This document shows, piece by piece, positions 8,975 through 19,100 of a stretch of DNA of 64,000 nucleotides. The first letter of the stretch is position 1; every line of letters begins with the position of its first letter. The notes under the pieces are model-generated. The model searched no databases. It saw nothing but the letters and a program-made list of their open reading frames with translations, and had not been told where the DNA came from. Made by a program: the position numbers and the translations under genes. The stretch lies in assembly GCF_008727875.1 (NCBI RefSeq), contig NZ_VTWS01000001.1, positions 620,001 to 684,000 of the forward strand. The letters run 5' to 3'. The stretch comes from Larkinella humicola. GTDB lineage: Bacteria; Bacteroidota; Bacteroidia; Cytophagales; Spirosomataceae.

Positions 8975-11900
8975 TTAATTCAAACGATAGCCGACTCCAT
9001 CGATGGCGTCCAATTCTTTCAGTAATTCATTGACCGGCGAGATTTTAAACGGCCTCGACAGCATGCTGACGTCAACCCGGTCTTCGTCGTCCGTTACCCG
9101 CAGTATCAGGTTGCAGGAACCGGGATAGGTCTTCACCAGATCGGCAATTTTGGTCACAAACTCATTGTTAATCAGCTTCAAATCCAGTTGAACACACAAT
9201 TCTTTGCTGTATTTTGTCCGGACTTCGGTTAGTAACTGAATGAAATTCGGGCGGAATTCGAAGGCGTCGGAGTTCCAGCGGTTTTGCAGTTTTCCTTTCA
9301 CATGGAGAAACAAGCCTTCTTCGATGTAATTCCCCATTCGCACAAAATCCTCCCCGAATAAACTCATTTCGACCGTTCCATTGTAATCTTCCAGTTTGAA
9401 AATCACAAACGGGTTTCCGTTTTTCGACTGCCGGAGTTGCTTGGTTGTCACAATACCGCCCACGGTAATTTCCCGTCCCTGATTCGCTTCGTCGAATAGT
9501 TTATCGAGCGTACAGGTACAGAAACTTTCCAGTTCAATCCGAAATTCATCCAGCGGGTGACCGGAGATGTAAAAACCGACCACGTCTTTTTCGAATTTCA
9601 GCCGTTCAATCTCGCTCCAGGGCTCTACAACGGGCGGTTTAGGCCGGGCAATGTTGGGTTCTCCGCCAATTCCGCCAAACAACGATTGCTGGGCCGCCGA
9701 CTTTTCGGCGTGGTAATTATTGGCGTATCGCGTCAGTTTCTCAATATACGTGGCGGTTTCTCCCTCGGCGGGGGTAAAATACTGCGCCCGGTGGAATTCC
9801 TCCTGATTATCAAAGGCTCCCGCGTAGGCCAGACTTTCCAGCGTTTTTTTATTGACCGTTCGCAAATTGATCCGAATTACGAAATCGTACACATCTTTAA
9901 ACGGCCCGCCTTTTTTGCGTTCTTCAATGATGGAATCTACCGCTGCGTCGCCGGTACCTTTGATGGCACCCAATCCAAACCGGATTTCTCCTTTCTGGTT
10001 GACCCCGAAAAACCGCTCCGATTCGTTGATGTCCGGCCCCAAAACCGGAATGCCGATGGCTTTACATTCTTCCATGAAGAAGGTAATTTTTTCGATGTTG
10101 CCCAGTGAGCTGGTCAAAACGGCCGCCATGTATTCCGACTTGTAATGCGTTTTTAAATACGCGGTTTGGTACGCAACAAAGGCGTAACAAGTCGAGTGTG
10201 ATTTGTTAAAGGCGTAGGAGGCAAAGGCTTCCCAGTCGGTCCAGACTTTTTCGCAGGTCTTGATGGCCAGCTTGTTAGCCGCACAACCGTCCATAAACTT
10301 GCCCTTCATTTTGTCGAGCGTTGCGCGGTCTTTCTTTCCCATCGCCTTCCGCAACACGTCGGCATCCCCCTTCGTGAAGTTGCCCAATTTCTGCGACAGC
10401 AGCATTAATTGCTCCTGATAAACCGTGATCCCGTAGGTGTCTGCCAGGTATTCTTCCATTTCAGGCAAATCGTATTTCACTTCTTCCCGCCCGTGTTTCC
10501 GGTTGATAAAGTTAGGAATGTAGGCAATCGGGCCGGGGCGGTAGAGGGCGTTCATGGCAATCAAGTCCTCGAACCGGTCCGGTTTGAGGTCTTTCATGTA
10601 TTTTTTCATCCCGTCGGATTCGAACTGGAAAATCGCGTTCGTTTCACCGCGCTGGAAAGTTTTGTACGTTTCCTCGTCGTCGAGCGGAATGTCGTCAATG
10701 TCGGTTTCGACGCCGTTGACAAACAAACCGCCGTGGTTTTGCTTGATCAGCCGCAGGCTTTCCTTGATGATCGTGAGGTTTCGCAGACCCAGAAAGTCCA
10801 TCTTGATAACCCCCGCATCCTCAATCACTTTCCCCTCATACTGGGTAATGATCAAGTCGGATTCTTTGGACGTCGAAACCGGCACGATGTTCGATAAATC
10901 TTCGGGTGCGATGATGATCCCGGCCGCGTGAATACCGGTATTTCGGATGTTTCCTTCCAGTTTCCGGGCCTGTTTCAGCACTTTTGCCTGCAAGTCATTT
11001 CCCGACTCGATCGCCCGCATCTTTTTCACGTTCTCGACCTCTTCCGGCTGAATCATCATGCCCAGCGACTCGATGGAATCCTCAAAAATTTTCTTGAGGG
11101 TCATGTTGTACGTCGGCTTGTCGGGCACCAGTTTCGCCAGCGCATTCGATTCGGGCAGCGGCAGTTCCATCACTCGGGCCACGTCCTTGATGGCCGATTT
11201 GGCCGCCATCGTACCGTACGTTACGATTTGGGCTACCTGCTGTTTGCCGTATTTTTTGACTACGTAATCGATTACCTTCTGGCGACCTTCGTCGTCAAAG
11301 TCGGTATCAATATCGGGCATGGACTTCCGGTCGGGATTCAAAAACCGCTCGAACAGCAGGTTGTATTTGATCGGGTCGATGTTCGTTATTCCGATGCAAT
11401 AGGCCACCGCCGACCCAGCCGCCGACCCCCGGCCCGGTCCCACCATCACGCCCAGGTCGCGCCCGGCCTGAATGAAATCCGAAACGATCAGAAAGTACCC
11501 TGCAAAACCCATCTGGCGAATCACCCCCAGCTCAAACCGCAACCGCTCGTCGGCTTCGGGCGTCAACACCCGGTATCGTTGTTTGGCCCCTTCGAAGGTT
11601 AGAAATTCAAGGTAGTCATCCTGGGATGCAAAACCGTCGGGAATCACGAAGTTGGGCAGCAGAATGTCGCGCTTCAGTTTCAGCGTCTCCACCTTGTCCA
11701 CAATCTCGTTGGTGTTATCGATCGCTTCCGGCAAATCGCGGAAGAGCGTCGACATTTCCTGGGTATTTTTGAAGTAAAACTGGTCGCTGAAAAACGCAAA
11801 GCGGGTTCCTTTTTTAGAACCTTCCTCATCGTTGAATTCCTTTTCCGACGGCGTGCTCAGTTTTTCGTTCGTATTGACACACAGCAGGATGTCGTGTGCC

Positions 11901-12547
11901 ACCCAGTCTTCCCGATCCACGTAATGCGAGTCGTTGGAGGCAATGATTTTGACGTTGTATTTCCGGGCAAATTTGACCAGCACTTCGTTGACCTTGATCT
12001 GATCGGGAATCTCGTGGCGTTGCAATTCCACGTAATAATCTTCCCCAAACCGGTCGAGCCACCACTGAAATTCTTTTTCACCCGCTTCCTCGCCTTTTTT
12101 CAGAATGGTTTTCGGCACCGACGCCCCGATGCAGCAGGTGGACGCAATCAGACCTTCCTTGTACTGATCGATCAGTTCCTTCGTAATCCGGGGGTACTTC
12201 CCGTAGAGTCCTTCCGTATAGCCCAGCGAACAGAGCTTGATCAGGTTTTTATAGCCCTGCGGGTTTTTCGCCAGCAGCAGCTGATGATAGCGAATGTCCT
12301 TCTGTTCTTTGGTAAACTGCTTTTTGGAGTGGTCTTCCACCACGTAAAACTCACAGCCCACAATCGGTTTGATGCCCTGTTTGGCGGCTTCGGCCACAAA
12401 CTCAAACACCCCGAACATGTTGCCGTGGTCGGTGATGGCGACGGCCGGCATGTTGTCGGATTTGGCTTTTTTAATCAGTTTCTTGATCTCAGCCTGCCCG
12501 TCGAGCAGCGAGTATTGGGTGTGGCAATGGAGGTGTGAGAATTGCAT
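8975..12547 (-). CDS. dnaE: DNA polymerase III subunit alpha
   Basis: The catalytic subunit of the replicative polymerase. The N-terminal PHP domain (residues 1 to about 220) opens with HLHCHTQYSLLDG and contains ITDHGNMFG. The C-family polymerase core follows, with VGPGRGSAAGS around 370-380 and the catalytic aspartates in PDIDTDF (Asp412 and Asp414); the third Asp is in IKMDFLGLRNL. A helix-hairpin-helix and an OB-fold segment (EITVGGIVTTKQLRQSKNG) form the C-terminal part. The length of 1190 aa is typical for the E1-type DnaE. The start MQFSHLHCHTQYSLL agrees with family members. Downstream on the same strand are mntA, hepT and trxA. Confidence 0.97.
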   Translation of the reverse strand: MQFSHLHCHTQYSLLDGQAEIKKLIKKAKSDNMPAVAITDHGNMFGVFEFVAEAAKQGIKPIVGCEFYVVEDHSKKQFTKEQKDIRYHQLLLAKNPQGYKNLIKLCSLGYTEGLYGKYPRITKELIDQYKEGLIASTCCIGASVPKTILKKGEEAGEKEFQWWLDRFGEDYYVELQRHEIPDQIKVNEVLVKFARKYNVKIIASNDSHYVDREDWVAHDILLCVNTNEKLSTPSEKEFNDEEGSKKGTRFAFFSDQFYFKNTQEMSTLFRDLPEAIDNTNEIVDKVETLKLKRDILLPNFVIPDGFASQDDYLEFLTFEGAKQRYRVLTPEADERLRFELGVIRQMGFAGYFLIVSDFIQAGRDLGVMVGPGRGSAAGSAVAYCIGITNIDPIKYNLLFERFLNPDRKSMPDIDTDFDDEGRQKVIDYVVKKYGKQQVAQIVTYGTMAAKSAIKDVARVMELPLPESNALAKLVPDKPTYNMTLKKIFEDSIESLGMMIQPEEVENVKKMRAIESGNDLQAKVLKQARKLEGNIRNTGIHAAGIIIAPEDLSNIVPVSTSKESDLIITQYEGKVIEDAGVIKMDFLGLRNLTIIKESLRLIKQNHGGLFVNGVETDIDDIPLDDEETYKTFQRGETNAIFQFESDGMKKYMKDLKPDRFEDLIAMNALYRPGPIAYIPNFINRKHGREEVKYDLPEMEEYLADTYGITVYQEQLMLLSQKLGNFTKGDADVLRKAMGKKDRATLDKMKGKFMDGCAANKLAIKTCEKVWTDWEAFASYAFNKSHSTCYAFVAYQTAYLKTHYKSEYMAAVLTSSLGNIEKITFFMEECKAIGIPVLGPDINESERFFGVNQKGEIRFGLGAIKGTGDAAVDSIIEERKKGGPFKDVYDFVIRINLRTVNKKTLESLAYAGAFDNQEEFHRAQYFTPAEGETATYIEKLTRYANNYHAEKSAAQQSLFGGIGGEPNIARPKPPVVEPWSEIERLKFEKDVVGFYISGHPLDEFRIELESFCTCTLDKLFDEANQGREITVGGIVTTKQLRQSKNGNPFVIFKLEDYNGTVEMSLFGEDFVRMGNYIEEGLFLHVKGKLQNRWNSDAFEFRPNFIQLLTEVRTKYSKELCVQLDLKLINNEFVTKIADLVKTYPGSCNLILRVTDDEDRVDVSMLSRPFKISPVNELLKELDAIDGVGYRLN

Positions 12548-12575
12548 GCTAATGTATTTTAACGACTGCTTTTTG

Positions 12576-13196
12576 TTAAAAGCGGATGTAAGACTTGACC
12601 GAGCTATTAATGAAGTGTTTGACCTGTTCCCAGGAAACTGCTTTCAGACTGACGGGATCTTCTTGTGGATCAGCATCTTCAAAATAAGTTAAAGAGCGTA
12701 TGACATACCCAATATAGCTATTAGGGTACTTCAATACAAAGAAGTCAAGCATTTGGTTTAATGAAAAATGGTTCATTAGTTCTGCTAGATCCCAAAAATC
12801 CTTTTTAGCTCCCCGACTGCTGATGGCTCCCAGCTTCATCGCAATGACATCCTCAACTGACCAAAAACGGATGGTCTCTTCTTGAAAAAACGGCTGAACA
12901 AGGGGGTATCGGTGGGCCAGCAAATCAACTTTGATGCCTTCAATCAATAAGCTCAATGTGTTTCGGGCTTCGTCCAGTTCAATAACCGGGGTAAAGTGCA
13001 ACAAGATTTCTTCAAAAATTTCCTGCTCAGAAAAGGCCTGATTTGTAAACAAATCTAAATCGACTGAAATCCAATGACCAAGCCGTAAAGACAAATTCGT
13101 CTCCCCAGCCAAAGCAAATGGTTGAAGCAACGGAAATTTTAGTAAGTTTTTTAGTAATTCCAGGGTGCCGGGCTGGACTGTTGCCGTGTATAACAT
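12576..13196 (-). CDS. AbiEii/AbiGii-type nucleotidyltransferase (toxin-family protein)
   Basis: A 206-aa protein of the nucleotidyltransferase group that includes AbiEii and MenT toxins. The core motif is LAGETNLSLRLGHWISVDLD, which aligns with the usual GGTALxLxxxHRxSxDxD: the aspartates of SVDLDLF are kept, but the usual GGT is AGE and the HR is HW. The second part has SVEDVIAMKLGAISSRGAKKDFWDL, the K...R..KDxxDL segment seen across the family. The start lies inside the end of the upstream partner gene (46-bp overlap), so translation is probably coupled. It may be a toxin or may have another tRNA/NTP-modifying role; the altered glycine motif leaves activity uncertain. Confidence 0.8.
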   Translation of the reverse strand: MLYTATVQPGTLELLKNLLKFPLLQPFALAGETNLSLRLGHWISVDLDLFTNQAFSEQEIFEEILLHFTPVIELDEARNTLSLLIEGIKVDLLAHRYPLVQPFFQEETIRFWSVEDVIAMKLGAISSRGAKKDFWDLAELMNHFSLNQMLDFFVLKYPNSYIGYVIRSLTYFEDADPQEDPVSLKAVSWEQVKHFINSSVKSYIRF

Positions 13197-13462
13197 CGAA
13201 ATTGCTCGGGCTTCAGGTCAAAGATAACGCAACAAAACGAAAGCGTTTTCTTTTTTAGGTAAGCAATTTCAAGCACTTCGGCTTTAACCCGTTCAAAACC
13301 GTAGTAGTGAAATAAAGCGGTAATATCCGCCCAAAGGCCATAATTCAATACTTTCTCAATCACAAACCGGGATTTGATTTCGAAGTCAAGGTGCTCAAAA
13401 TCGACATCCCAAAAAGCGGTTGGCGAAATATCCGGGCGGTTTTTGGGAGCTTCTGATGACAT
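13151..13462 (-). CDS. Small partner of the AbiEii-type protein (DUF6922-like)
   Basis: A 103-aa protein that overlaps the start of the nucleotidyltransferase gene by 46 bp. The text SPTAFWDVDFEHLDFEIKSR and the following FVIEKVLNYGLWADITALFHYYG resemble small proteins that sit directly before AbiEii-type genes in Bacteroidota. I recall these as DUF6922, but I cannot confirm the family name here. By position it would be the antitoxin or regulator of the pair. No HTH is obvious. The upstream neighbour is the kinase-like pseudogene, 67 bp away. Confidence 0.65.
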   Translation of the reverse strand: MSSEAPKNRPDISPTAFWDVDFEHLDFEIKSRFVIEKVLNYGLWADITALFHYYGFERVKAEVLEIAYLKKKTLSFCCVIFDLKPEQFRCYTRQQSSPAPWNY

Positions 13463-13529
13463 TATCTATTGAGTCTTAAATGCGCTTATTTGATGGAAAA
13501 ACCTAAGCTTTTATATTCCCATTCCGTGC

Positions 13530-14053
13530 TCATCGGCTTAAAAAATAGGTCTCAAATTCATCCAATTCCGCCAGTTCAACTTCCAGGTATTTTCCAAACA
13601 GCTTCTCACCCACCTGAGTCTTTAAAGCCGAAATTCCGACATCAATCAACCGTAACCCTTTTTCAGTCAGCATAATGTTGTCGTATTTCTCTCCGCTCTG
13701 ATCGGAAGGGCGCCGGATATACCGGTGGACAAAATCGGCCTTGTGCAGTTCTGTTAATTCATCCTCAAAAACATCCAGCAACAATTCCCGTTTGGAAATT
13801 TCAATACTACAGAAATCCTGAGGATAAAGCCGTTCCATCACCAACATGTCCCACTCGCTCGCTTCGTCGTAATCCAGTCGCATAAACCGGGCAACCAATC
13901 CATTGATCGGATTGGCAATCTTCAGCTTTTCGGCTTCCGATCCGATATCCGAACGCGTATCCCCCGAAAAACCTTGGCCACTTCGGTTTCGGATAAAGCC
14001 ACGACGAGATTATTCGCTCCGTAAGAAAGCTGGTTGGGATACCGTTTGTGCAT
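13530..14053 (-). pseudogene. Miniature protein-kinase-like gene broken by a 1-nt frameshift
   Basis: Two overlapping frames join into one protein of about 174 aa if one base is added at the run of five C at 13961-13965 (G-run on the coding strand). As read, translation from the ATG at 14053 (MHKRYPNQLSYGANNLV) leaves the frame after residue 31 and stops about a dozen codons later; the rest continues in the other frame to 13530. The joined protein shows a reduced kinase fold: a glycine-loop-like LSYGANN, a beta-3 lysine in EVAKVF, an alpha-C glutamate region, a hinge-like MLVMERLYP, HRY in place of HRD, then DNIMLTEKGLRLIDVGIS, matching the catalytic N and DFG (here DVG). The gene starts 1 bp after the lipoprotein stop. 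It may be a true pseudogene, a sequencing indel or a programmed frameshift. Confidence 0.7.
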
Positions 14054-14054
14054 G

Positions 14055-14858
14055 TTACCTCCTCCGCTTTTCCGCTTTCACCCATCCCTGCTGAAACGTA
14101 ATCATAACCGATTCATATTCAGACACCGGATAGTTGACCAGCATGTGTTTGGCATCGCGGCTCATGGGCAAATACACCAGGCCCCGAACGGATTCGCCGG
14201 GCTGTAAGGTCGTGGGTTTGAGCGCAACTTCTTTCCAGCGGTAGGATTCGTAATCGTAGCGTTGCATCCGGTCGGCAAACATGCCGTGGTCGATGATGCG
14301 TTTGGCTTGAATGGCCGTATAGATATTGTTGTGGTTAATCCGGTTTTGCACCCAGCGTTCGGGCCGCTGGTTGTTGCGGGACGACGAACTGGCGACATCA
14401 CTGGCCACTGCCGCCACCAGCAAAACGGTATTGATGACTTTCGCCGTTTTCAGCCGTTTCACTTCCCGCTCCTGGTTGTAAACTGTGCGATCCGCTTCGT
14501 GAATGGGGTCAGCCGCCGAAAACATGAGCGGTTTCTGGGGCGAACTGGCCGTCCGGAAAACCGTGTGCTGGTCTTCATCCAGGGCCGTGTATTCAAATTT
14601 GGCCGGATTGACGTCGAACGGGCGGTCCGTTTTGTTCTTCACTTCGATATCAAGCGCTACGTATTGCAAATCCAGCCGTTCGTAAGAAGCCACGACCACA
14701 ATCCCATCCTGTTCTGCTTTGGTGGTCGGCCGGCCGTCGATCAGGGCCACATCGCCGGAAACCGGTTTGAGTTGGTATACTTTTGTCGCACAGCCGCTTA
14801 ATCCAGCCAGCAATGCGATTGAAATCGATAAAGCCAGTATAGTTTTCCTCGTTTTCAT
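14055..14858 (-). CDS. Putative lipoprotein of unknown function
   Basis: A 267-aa protein with a lipoprotein signal: a basic start, a hydrophobic stretch and the lipobox LSGC with Cys at about residue 22. The mature part has a beta-rich segment with VALDIEVKNKTDRPFDVNP, like domains that hold extracellular immunoglobulin-like folds, and later LKPTTLQPGESVRGLVYLP, again typical of such folds. A short hydrophobic helix (about 140-155) interrupts the middle. No enzymatic motif is seen. The frameshifted kinase-like gene begins 1 bp after its stop, so the two were probably co-transcribed. Confidence 0.8.
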   Translation of the reverse strand: MKTRKTILALSISIALLAGLSGCATKVYQLKPVSGDVALIDGRPTTKAEQDGIVVVASYERLDLQYVALDIEVKNKTDRPFDVNPAKFEYTALDEDQHTVFRTASSPQKPLMFSAADPIHEADRTVYNQEREVKRLKTAKVINTVLLVAAVASDVASSSSRNNQRPERWVQNRINHNNIYTAIQAKRIIDHGMFADRMQRYDYESYRWKEVALKPTTLQPGESVRGLVYLPMSRDAKHMLVNYPVSEYESVMITFQQGWVKAEKRRR

Positions 14859-14950
14859 ACCATCATTTGTTTGATTAACCGAAGATACAATTCTCCTGAA
14901 CCAAAATCAAAAGGTTTTGTGATGAACGAACGGGAACGGGTTTAATCTGT

Positions 14951-16144
14951 TTATTTCACCAAATTCTGAATGGCCAGCCACACATTCCAGCCGCCGAAAA
15001 GTAAAGAGACGGCCACCACGAACAGCATCGCCAGATTTTGCAGCACCGAATTCCGGAAAGTTTCGGGAATGAGCTTTTTGTTGTTGACCGCCAGAAATAG
15101 AAATACCGTAACCACGGGCAATAAAATTCCGTTAACAGCCTGAACCACCACAATAATCGTTACTGGGTTGTAGTCTGATAACCCAAACGCCAGCCCCACT
15201 GCAATTACCAGCAACCACACGATCCGGTATTTCCACGAGCTGACCGGCCACCCCAGCAAGCTCTGGGCGGTGACCGCAGCCGCCAATGGCGCTGTCAACG
15301 AGGATGCAAAACCGGCGGCAAACAACCCAAAGGCAAACAACAGCCCACCCCACGCACCAACGCGCTCACTCAGCACGGCGGCCATGTTCATAAACGAAAA
15401 ACCGCCCGTCACCAGCAGCCCGGCAATGAGCAAAACAACCGAAATCAGTCCACCCAGCAACACGGCAATCCAGATGCCCAGACGCATTTCGGACAACGTC
15501 TGTCCCTGTGTAATGCCCGAACCAAAGAACAGATTATACGGAACGATGGTGGTTCCGATCAGACTGTTGATGAGCAGCAATGAACCCGCCGGATAGGAAG
15601 GAACCAGCAATGCCTTGGCCACTTCAAGGGCTGGTGGCGACGCCCCGACGGCAACGTAAACAAAAGCTCCACCCATCACAAACACGATGATTCCGAGGAA
15701 ATTAGCAATCCACCGGGTCGAGCCCATGGCGAGCAGCAGCACGCAAACCAGCCCAACGGCCAGCGTTAGCCAACGGGCCGACCAGCCCGTCAACAGTACC
15801 AGACCGGAAACCGCACCGAGGATGTTACCGGCCTGATAGGCGGCACAGCCCAGCAGAATGGCAAAAAACAACAGCGCCGGAATGGTTTTGCCGGTTTTTT
15901 GATTGGCCAGCGCAATGGTCTGACCCAAGTCCCGGCCCGTTGCAATGGTGATGCGGGATGCGGCTTCCTGCAACCAGACCGTACCCAGCGTGGCAAATGT
16001 CAGAACCCACAGCAGACTGAGGCCGTATTGCGCCCCCGCCATCGTACAGGCTGTAACTGAACCGGGACCAATGAAGGCCGCCGAGATAACAGACCAGAAA
16101 AGAATACTACCCAAACCGGAGCGTAACGAGAGTGACTTTTGCAC
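14951..16144 (-). CDS. Nramp-fold transporter lacking the metal-binding motifs
   Basis: A 397-aa inner-membrane protein with about 11 hydrophobic segments and the Nramp/LeuT-type layout. The helix 1 motif that is DPGN in metal transporters reads GPGS (residues 26-29), and the helix 6 motif MPHN reads VPYN (201-204). So the Asp, the Asn and the Met that hold Mn or Fe are all missing, while both helix breaks are kept. The gene starts 12 bp from the oxoprolinase stop on the same strand. Nramp relatives also accompany 5-oxoprolinase genes in other bacteria (the ycsG-ycsF arrangement of Bacillus). Substrate import for the oxoprolinase, not metal uptake, is therefore the better guess. Confidence 0.85.
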   Translation of the reverse strand: MQKSLSLRSGLGSILFWSVISAAFIGPGSVTACTMAGAQYGLSLLWVLTFATLGTVWLQEAASRITIATGRDLGQTIALANQKTGKTIPALLFFAILLGCAAYQAGNILGAVSGLVLLTGWSARWLTLAVGLVCVLLLAMGSTRWIANFLGIIVFVMGGAFVYVAVGASPPALEVAKALLVPSYPAGSLLLINSLIGTTIVPYNLFFGSGITQGQTLSEMRLGIWIAVLLGGLISVVLLIAGLLVTGGFSFMNMAAVLSERVGAWGGLLFAFGLFAAGFASSLTAPLAAAVTAQSLLGWPVSSWKYRIVWLLVIAVGLAFGLSDYNPVTIIVVVQAVNGILLPVVTVFLFLAVNNKKLIPETFRNSVLQNLAMLFVVAVSLLFGGWNVWLAIQNLVK

Positions 16145-16156
16145 AGAAAGAGTGAG

Positions 16157-19100
16157 TTAAGAATGAAGCGTTAAGAGTCTAGTTAGGTCTAATTTCAGCT
16201 TGCCAAAACCGCCACCGCCCGGCGTTTCAATCCGAATCCGCTCACCCGGGATCATAGAGCGGGTAAAAATTCCCGGCAAGGCGGTCTCTCGTCCATCGGG
16301 CTCAATCAGCGTCTGCTGTCCGGTTTGACCCGGCTCTCCGCCCTGTAATCCATACGGTGCTTCTACCCGGTGCTGGCTGAGCAAGGTGGCCTGAACGGTT
16401 TCCAGAAATTCGATTTCCCGGACAATGCCATCACCACCGGGCCAGGCGCCCGCTCCTCCCGAACCGGCCCGAATGTCAAACCGGTGCAGGCGCACCGGAT
16501 ACCGCCGTTCCAGTTCTTCCGGATCGGTGAGTTTGGTGTTGGTCATGTGTTGATGGACCGCCGAACGACCCGCAAAACCGGGTCCGGCCCCCGCGCCCCC
16601 GCCGATGGTTTCGTAATAGCCAAACGCCGAATTACCAAACAGGAAATTATTCATCGTACCCTGACTACAGGCGGATAACCCCAGGGCTTTCAGCAAGGTA
16701 TCCACCAGCCGCTGGCTGACTTCAGTATTGCCGCCTACCACGGCCGGACAGTCTGCCGGATCATCCGAAAACGTGGGATTGAGAAAGCACTCGGGCAATT
16801 GAAGCGAAACCGGGGCCATCAGGCCTTCATTGAGAGGGATGTCCTGTCCACACCATAACCGAAGCACGTACAAAACCGCACTGTATAAAATGGACAGGTT
16901 GGCATTCAGATTATGGACATGAACGGGCGACGTACCGGCAAAATCAAAGAGAATCGACTCCTTCTCAACGGTAATGATGACACAAATCCGGTTTCCATCG
17001 TCCAGCGACTCCTGCGCCGAAAAGGTTTGTCCGGCAAACTGCTCCAAAACCGGTTTTAATGAATGGGCAGCCGCCTGCTGAAGACGATGCATGTAGCCGT
17101 GGACCGTTGCTAACCCGTGCTGACCAACCAAGGCCTGCAAAGCGGTTTCTCCGGCCCGCAGTGACGCCAGCGCGGCTTCGATATCGGCCCGGTTTTCGGC
17201 CAGCGAGCGGGTTGGAAAAGTGGCTTCCGTAAACCGTTTCTGGACGTCATCCCACAAAAACTGGCCGTTTTTAACGAGGTATTGCGGTTCCAGCACCACA
17301 CCCTCCTCCATCAGTCGTGTAGCATCGGGCGGCATCGAACCGGGCACTTTTCCACCAATTTCGGCGTGATGGGCGCGGTTGACGACGTAGCCAATCAAGG
17401 CCTGGGTTTCGGTAAAAACACCTGCAATCAAGGTCACATCGGGCAAATGCGATCCGCCGTATTTGGGGTGGTTGGTGATCACCACATCGCCCGGACCCAG
17501 CGACAATTTGTTCAAGACCAAGCGAGTACAAATTCCCAGGCTTCCGAGATGCACCGGAATGTGGGGCGCATTGACCAGCAATTCGGCCTTTTCGTTCAGC
17601 AAGGCACAGGAGAAATCCAGCCGTTCTTTCACGTTCACCGAAAAAGCCGTTCGCTGCAACTGAGCGCCCATTTCTTCGGCAATGGCCGTAAACCGGCGGG
17701 CAAACAATTCCGTTTGAGCCGCTTCCAGCAAGGGTGCATCGGCGGTTTGAGACTCACCCGTATACCGGGCGACTGCATTTCGATTCGGGCCGATGGTAAC
17801 TTCCCAACCTTCTTCCAGAAAACCGGAGGACGTGGTATTCAATAACAAGGCCGGGCCTTTGAAAAACGCACCTTCCGGTAGCGTTATCCACTCATAAACA
17901 GGAACCGACCCGACGGAAAAAGCTGGTGTTGCCGGTATGTTTCGTACACCATCCTGGCTGAAAATCAGTTCTTTGCTTTTTTCACTGACCAGGACCCGAA
18001 TGTTTTCCAGCTCAATCACCCGATTGGCTGGAAAATGACCGTAAAGGTGCTGATACCGTTCCCGGAAGCGAGCTTCGAGGGCTTTTTCCAGATCCAAAAC
18101 CGACCCGGTTTTTTGGTCCATCATTTCGATATACGGGACTTCGATCGCACTTTCCTGGCCCTTCAACCGCATGAAAAACAGAACGTTATTTACCTCAACT
18201 GCCGTTTGTTCACCAATATCCTGCCGTAAAACCGCTGTTGCATCGTTGATTAAGTCAGTGACCACTTGTTTCAATTCGGGCGCGGCTTTTTCAAGTGCTT
18301 TTAGGATTTGCCGGGCGGCCATCCGCTCAATCCGGGCCTGACCGATTCCAAATGCACTCAGCAACCCGCCGTCGAACGGTAGAATCAGCGTCTGAATACC
18401 CAGCAACTGAGCCACGGTGCATCCGTGTAAGCCCCCGGCACCACCGAAAACCAGCAAGGCATAGTCTCTCGGGTCAAACCCACGGGCCACGGAAATTTTA
18501 CGAATCGCCCCGGCCATCGTTTCGTTGGCAATCCGTTCAAATCCGAGCAGCAGACTTTTTTCATCGACGGCTTTGCCGGTTTTCTGTTCCACCTGTTTCT
18601 GAACCCGTTGCAAAGCCAATTTTGCCTTTTCGACCTGTACCGGAATGCCAAACAAGGCCGGATGCAGCCGTCCCAGCAACAGATTGACGTCGGTAATCGT
18701 CAGTGGACCACCCGCTCCATAGCAAGCCGGACCCGGCGATGCGCCCGCGCTTTGTGGCCCCACCCGCAATTGCCCGAACGTCGAACCAGTTTCGTCGAAC
18801 CAGCAAACCGAACCGCCCCCGGCCGCCACGGTTTCTACGGCCAGCGAAGGCGATTGCAGCGCAAAAGGGCCTACTTTGGTCGTAAACTGGTAGTCGACCC
18901 GACCATCGAACCGGGCCACGTCCGTGCTGGTGCCGCCGACATCGAGGGTCAGCGTCCGGTTAATTGAAAAATCAGCCAGGCTTTTGGCAACGTGCCCGGC
19001 GCCAATCACTCCACCGGCCGGGCCACTCAGCAAACTGTCTTTGGGTTGAAACAGGTCGGCTTTCACTAGCCCTCCTCCGCTGGTCATCACCCGAACGGGA

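Noticed and set aside
14951-16144. A plain Mn/Fe Nramp transporter
   Set aside because: The metal-binding residues of helices 1 and 6 are all replaced and the context is oxoprolinase.
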